From CAYLJO01 sp964383905 (GTDB taxonomy: Bacteria > Acidobacteriota > Blastocatellia > Pyrinomonadales > Pyrinomonadaceae), in NCBI GenBank assembly GCA_964383905.1, contig CAYLJO010000034.1:1-39084 (forward strand): a stretch of 39,084 nt of DNA, given 5' to 3'. This document shows, in pieces, positions 36,581 through 39,084 of this stretch (its first letter is position 1; each line of letters begins with the position of its first letter). Both the position numbers and the translations under genes were made by a program. The notes beneath the pieces were generated by a model, which saw nothing but the letters and a program-made list of their open reading frames with translations, was not told where the DNA came from and ran no database searches.

Positions 36581-38145
36581 TGAGCGTGGGCAACGCACAA
36601 AAGGGCGCGCCGCGGCGAGAACGTTGGCTCTCGCGCTGGACGACGCTTGAAGACATCGAGTACTCGCTAAGTGATGAGCCGGCGGGCGGCATCACGGCAT
36701 GGGCGCGCACGACGGCCGCCATTGTGGCGATGCTGCTCGCGCTGCAGGTCGTCACGGGCGTGCTGCTCGCCTTTTACTACGTCCCGTATACGGAGACCGC
36801 GCAGGCCACGGTCGCGTACGTCGAAAAAGTCTTGCCCGCCGGGTCATGGATTCGCTCGCTACACCATTACGGCTCGCAGTGGCTGACGCTCTTCCTCGTC
36901 CTGCACCTCACGCAAATGTTCTGGCGGGCTAGTTACCGGCGCAAACCCGTCGCGTGGGTAGGGAGCGTTGCCTTGCTCGCGTTCGTGCTCGCGGAGGGCG
37001 CTACTGGATACTCACTGCCGTGGGATGCGCGCGCCTTCGCCAGCACGCGCATGGCCGAAGGGATCGTGGGCAGCCTTCCGCTCGCGGGCCCCGTGGCGCG
37101 GCACTGGCTGCTGGGCGGCGCGGAGATTTCGACGCTGACGCTGGGACGGTTCTTCGCCGTCCACGCGCTCATCGTGCCGATGCTGGTACTGGTTGCGGTT
37201 TCGGCGCGGCTCTTTGTGTTTCGCGATCGCAGCATGGCACGCGGCGATGAAGAGATGCCGCACCTAAGAGAGTGGACGCGCGAGCAGTTGATGCGCAACG
37301 CCGTGGCCGCGGGGCTGGTGTTTCTCGCGCTGGCGCTTTACGCGTCGAAATTCTATGCCCCGCTCGGCCCCCCGGCGGAAACCGCCACGCCCGGTTTTTT
37401 GCCGCGTCCCGGCGCACAATTCCTGTGGCTCTTCCAGATGCTGAAGTACTTGCCGGGCCGCGTCGCCTCGGTGGTCGCGATCCTTCTGCCCGGGTTAATC
37501 CTGATCGCCCTGGCCGCCCTGCCTTTTCTTCAGGCGTTGCCCTTAAGCAAAGCGCTGGCCCACCCGCGCCGCACCGTCGGGATTGCGCTGTTCGCGCTGG
37601 GCTGGCTGCTTCTCGCTGTGATGACCACGCTCGCTTACGTGGAGGATGTGCGTGACCCACTCGTCCGCGCGCAACTGGCGCGGCAGTCGGCAGACGAAGC
37701 GGTCTTCCGCGCCGAGCCATTTACGCCGCTGCGGCTGCGTGTCGAAAATGACGATCAAGCTTCGGCCGGCGCGGGAACGAATGGCGCCGGAGGCACGGCG
37801 GCTGATTCCACTCGGAAGGATTCCCAGGCTTCCGCTTCACCTACAGCGCCCGCCGGTCCTGTCTCCGCCAGGACGTCATCTTCACAGCCTGCGTCACCTC
37901 CCGATGCCTACACAAAAAACTGCTCCAGTTGCCACGGCACACGCGGCCAGGGCTTCTCTGTTTTTCCGCGTCTCGTCGGTGTTTCCGCCAAACCGCACCG
38001 GACGGTCGAAGATATTATTGCGATTATGAATGATCCGGCCTCCTATGGTCTGCGCCCGCCAATGAAGTCGTACGCCGACAAGCTTTCGGAGGGCGAAAAG
38101 CGCGAGGTCGCCGAATGGGTCGCCTCGCTCAGGAAAGGCAAATAA
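36580..38145 (+). CDS. Cytochrome b fused to a C-terminal cytochrome c domain, divergent quinone sites
   Basis: This 521-residue membrane protein joins a cytochrome b N-domain, a subunit IV-like part and a c-type heme domain. RSLHHYGSQWLTLFLVLHLT gives His95 and His109; FFAVHALIVP gives His195. The fourth heme ligand, 15 residues after His195, is Arg (AVSARLFVFR) where His is expected. In the subunit IV-like part, RPGAQFLWLFQMLKY stands where other proteins have PEWYFLWLF, so the catalytic Glu of the quinol site is absent. After a Pro/Ser/Thr linker, CSSCHG binds heme c and PPMKSY offers the Met ligand. The overlap with the Rieske gene shows they form one complex. With these changes, quinol bifurcation may not work in the standard way. 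Confidence 0.88.
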   Translation: MSVGNAQKGAPRRERWLSRWTTLEDIEYSLSDEPAGGITAWARTTAAIVAMLLALQVVTGVLLAFYYVPYTETAQATVAYVEKVLPAGSWIRSLHHYGSQWLTLFLVLHLTQMFWRASYRRKPVAWVGSVALLAFVLAEGATGYSLPWDARAFASTRMAEGIVGSLPLAGPVARHWLLGGAEISTLTLGRFFAVHALIVPMLVLVAVSARLFVFRDRSMARGDEEMPHLREWTREQLMRNAVAAGLVFLALALYASKFYAPLGPPAETATPGFLPRPGAQFLWLFQMLKYLPGRVASVVAILLPGLILIALAALPFLQALPLSKALAHPRRTVGIALFALGWLLLAVMTTLAYVEDVRDPLVRAQLARQSADEAVFRAEPFTPLRLRVENDDQASAGAGTNGAGGTAADSTRKDSQASASPTAPAGPVSARTSSSQPASPPDAYTKNCSSCHGTRGQGFSVFPRLVGVSAKPHRTVEDIIAIMNDPASYGLRPPMKSYADKLSEGEKREVAEWVASLRKGK

Positions 38146-38332
38146 CCCTTTTAATTCCTCTGTGCTCCTGCGGCGTCCTCAGCGGTGATTGTCTTTGACC
38201 TGGCACTCAACTGATAGAAGCTCGACATCGGTTCTTTTAAAGTGACGGCTCATGGTCTATACTCGCGTCGCTTTTTTTCGCTTGACGGTAGGTCTGTCAG
38301 GCTTTCACATTCTGCTTCGGAGTACCACACGG

Positions 38333-38806
38333 ATGAAACTTATCAGGCTTGCGATGATTGCCGCCGCCGTCGCTCTTTTCGTCACTGCCTGCACCGACAC
38401 GACAAACACAACCAACACATCAAGCACCGGCGCGCAGCCATCCCCGGCCGCGTCCCCGCTACAAAAACCAAGCACTCAGCCTTCGCCGGCCGACGAGCTG
38501 GCATCCGCGCGCGAGACCTTTTCACAGAAATGCGCCGCATGTCATGGTCCAAATGGCGAGGGCGGCATCGTGGACGTCGGAAAGAAGAAGCTCAAAGTTC
38601 CGTCCCTCAGAGAAGGCCACGCGCTCGGACACCCGGACGAAAAGTTAGTCAGGCAGATTACGAATGGCGGCGATGGGATGCCGCCGTTCAAGACTAAATT
38701 AACGCCCGATCAGATCAACGATCTTGTGCGTTTTATCCGGCATGACCTTCAAGGTGGCGCCGCCGCGCCGAAGAGCGCTGCAACGCCGGCTGCGCCGAAG
38801 GGTTAA
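38333..38806 (+). CDS. Lipoprotein c-type cytochrome
   Basis: This 157-residue protein starts with a lipoprotein signal (MIAAAVALFVTACTD), whose Cys would carry the lipid anchor. A Ser/Thr/Pro/Ala-rich linker follows, then a cytochrome c domain with CAACHGPNGEGG for heme and GGDGMPPFKTKL with the Met ligand, ending in a helix DLVRFIRHDLQ. ATG 38333 begins the signal; the frame is open to 38252 but adds no signal features. CGGAG lies about ten bases before the ATG. It lies 187 bases after the cytochrome b-c gene and may accept its electrons. Confidence 0.9.
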   Translation: MKLIRLAMIAAAVALFVTACTDTTNTTNTSSTGAQPSPAASPLQKPSTQPSPADELASARETFSQKCAACHGPNGEGGIVDVGKKKLKVPSLREGHALGHPDEKLVRQITNGGDGMPPFKTKLTPDQINDLVRFIRHDLQGGAAAPKSAATPAAPKG

Positions 38807-38870
38807 ATCAAAGCGAGTGACATTTGAAGGTCTTCTCCACGCTATGTAATACTGTGCGGACAGTAGCTAC

Positions 38871-38944
38871 GCACCCGTAGCTCAGTTGGATAGAGCGTTT
38901 GACTTCGAATCAAAAGGCCGAAGGTTCGAGTCCTTCCGGGTGCA
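38871..38944 (+). tRNA. tRNA-Arg(TCG)
   Basis: The sequence folds into a cloverleaf. The acceptor stem is GCACCCG with CGGGTGC. The D arm is GCTC-AGTTGGATA-GAGC. The anticodon stem TTTGA/TCAAA carries the loop CTTCGAA, giving anticodon TCG. The T arm is GAAGG-TTCGAGT-CCTTC. The discriminator is A and CCA is not encoded. Confidence 0.96.
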
Positions 38945-38963
38945 TCATTATTTTCAATAAGTT

Positions 38964-38989
38964 ACGGGCGCTTTCGTAGCGCCCGTTTT
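38964..38989 (+). terminator. Rho-independent terminator after tRNA-Arg(TCG)
   Basis: ACGGGCGCT and AGCGCCCGT form a nine-base-pair stem with loop TTCGT, followed by TTTTA. It lies 20 bases after the tRNA. Confidence 0.85.
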
Positions 38990-39050
38990 ACTTCGCACAC
39001 ACATTCACACACAAAATTCCGGCGTGGTTTTGTCGCCATTTTTCCCGCCC

Positions 39051-39074
39051 GCTACTTATTCTGCTACTTATTCT
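39051..39074. repeat. Two direct copies of GCTACTTATTCT
   Basis: Two perfect 12-base copies lie back to back near the right edge of the window, about 100 bases after tRNA-Arg(TCG). No gene can be called in this tail. Confidence 0.7.
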
Positions 39075-39084
39075 AACAGTGTTT

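Overview
The window looks like a draft chromosomal contig (one run of 100 N at 16419-16518) from a moderately GC-rich soil-type bacterium. The best guess is Acidobacteriota, class Blastocatellia. This is inference from gene content: an S8 protease with DUF4214-like modules, a chlorite-dismutase-family HemQ, a Rieske/cytochrome b-c pair, small CxxC proteins and GC-rich dispersed repeats. No rRNA is present to prove it.

Left part (1-7.8 kb): small accessory genes. These are a secreted LTxxQ-like protein, a BrnT/BrnA-type toxin-antitoxin pair with a broken toxin, a TonB-C/POTRA protein without a barrel, an M20 carboxypeptidase, a macrodomain protein, a DinB protein and a prolyl oligopeptidase.

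Centre (8.0-24.8 kb): a long minus-strand block. From 19.8 kb down to 8.0 kb, ten genes are closely packed: GMC oxidoreductase, two-domain VOC protein, FMN reductase, MOSC protein, zinc-ribbon protein, GH63 glucosidase, glucose 1-dehydrogenase, DoxX, type II NADH dehydrogenase and GH133 debranching enzyme. They read like a route from alpha-glucan or trehalose-like sugars to glucose, oxidation of glucose, and disposal of electrons at the membrane. Upstream lie an IS630-type insertion, an aquaporin gene, a small CxxC protein, a duplicated 106-residue zinc-binding anti-sigma factor, a subtilase fragment and an ECF sigma factor. Four near-identical promoter-like motifs (TGTAAG, 15 or 16 nt, CGACNAA) sit before the GMC operon, before the aquaporin and after each anti-sigma copy. 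I propose that the sigma factor reads them, which would make this a compact ECF regulon linking sugar oxidation, water transport and a protease. This is the main new system suggested here.

Right part (25-39 kb): a secreted S8 protease, a DUF5685-like protein with an extreme cysteine tail, tRNA-Arg(CCT), a homing-type PD-(D/E)XK nuclease beside a tRNA fragment, adenine phosphoribosyltransferase, acylphosphatase, a large secreted glycosidase-like protein, a four-helix-bundle gene bracketed by GC-rich repeats, HemQ, a Rieske protein, an unusual cytochrome b-c fusion, a lipoprotein cytochrome c and tRNA-Arg(TCG). The cytochrome b lacks the PEWY motif and one expected heme ligand.

Several genes (brnT, GMC, aquaporin, transposase) carry single- or two-base frameshifts. 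Because the contig is draft, sequencing error cannot be separated from true decay.
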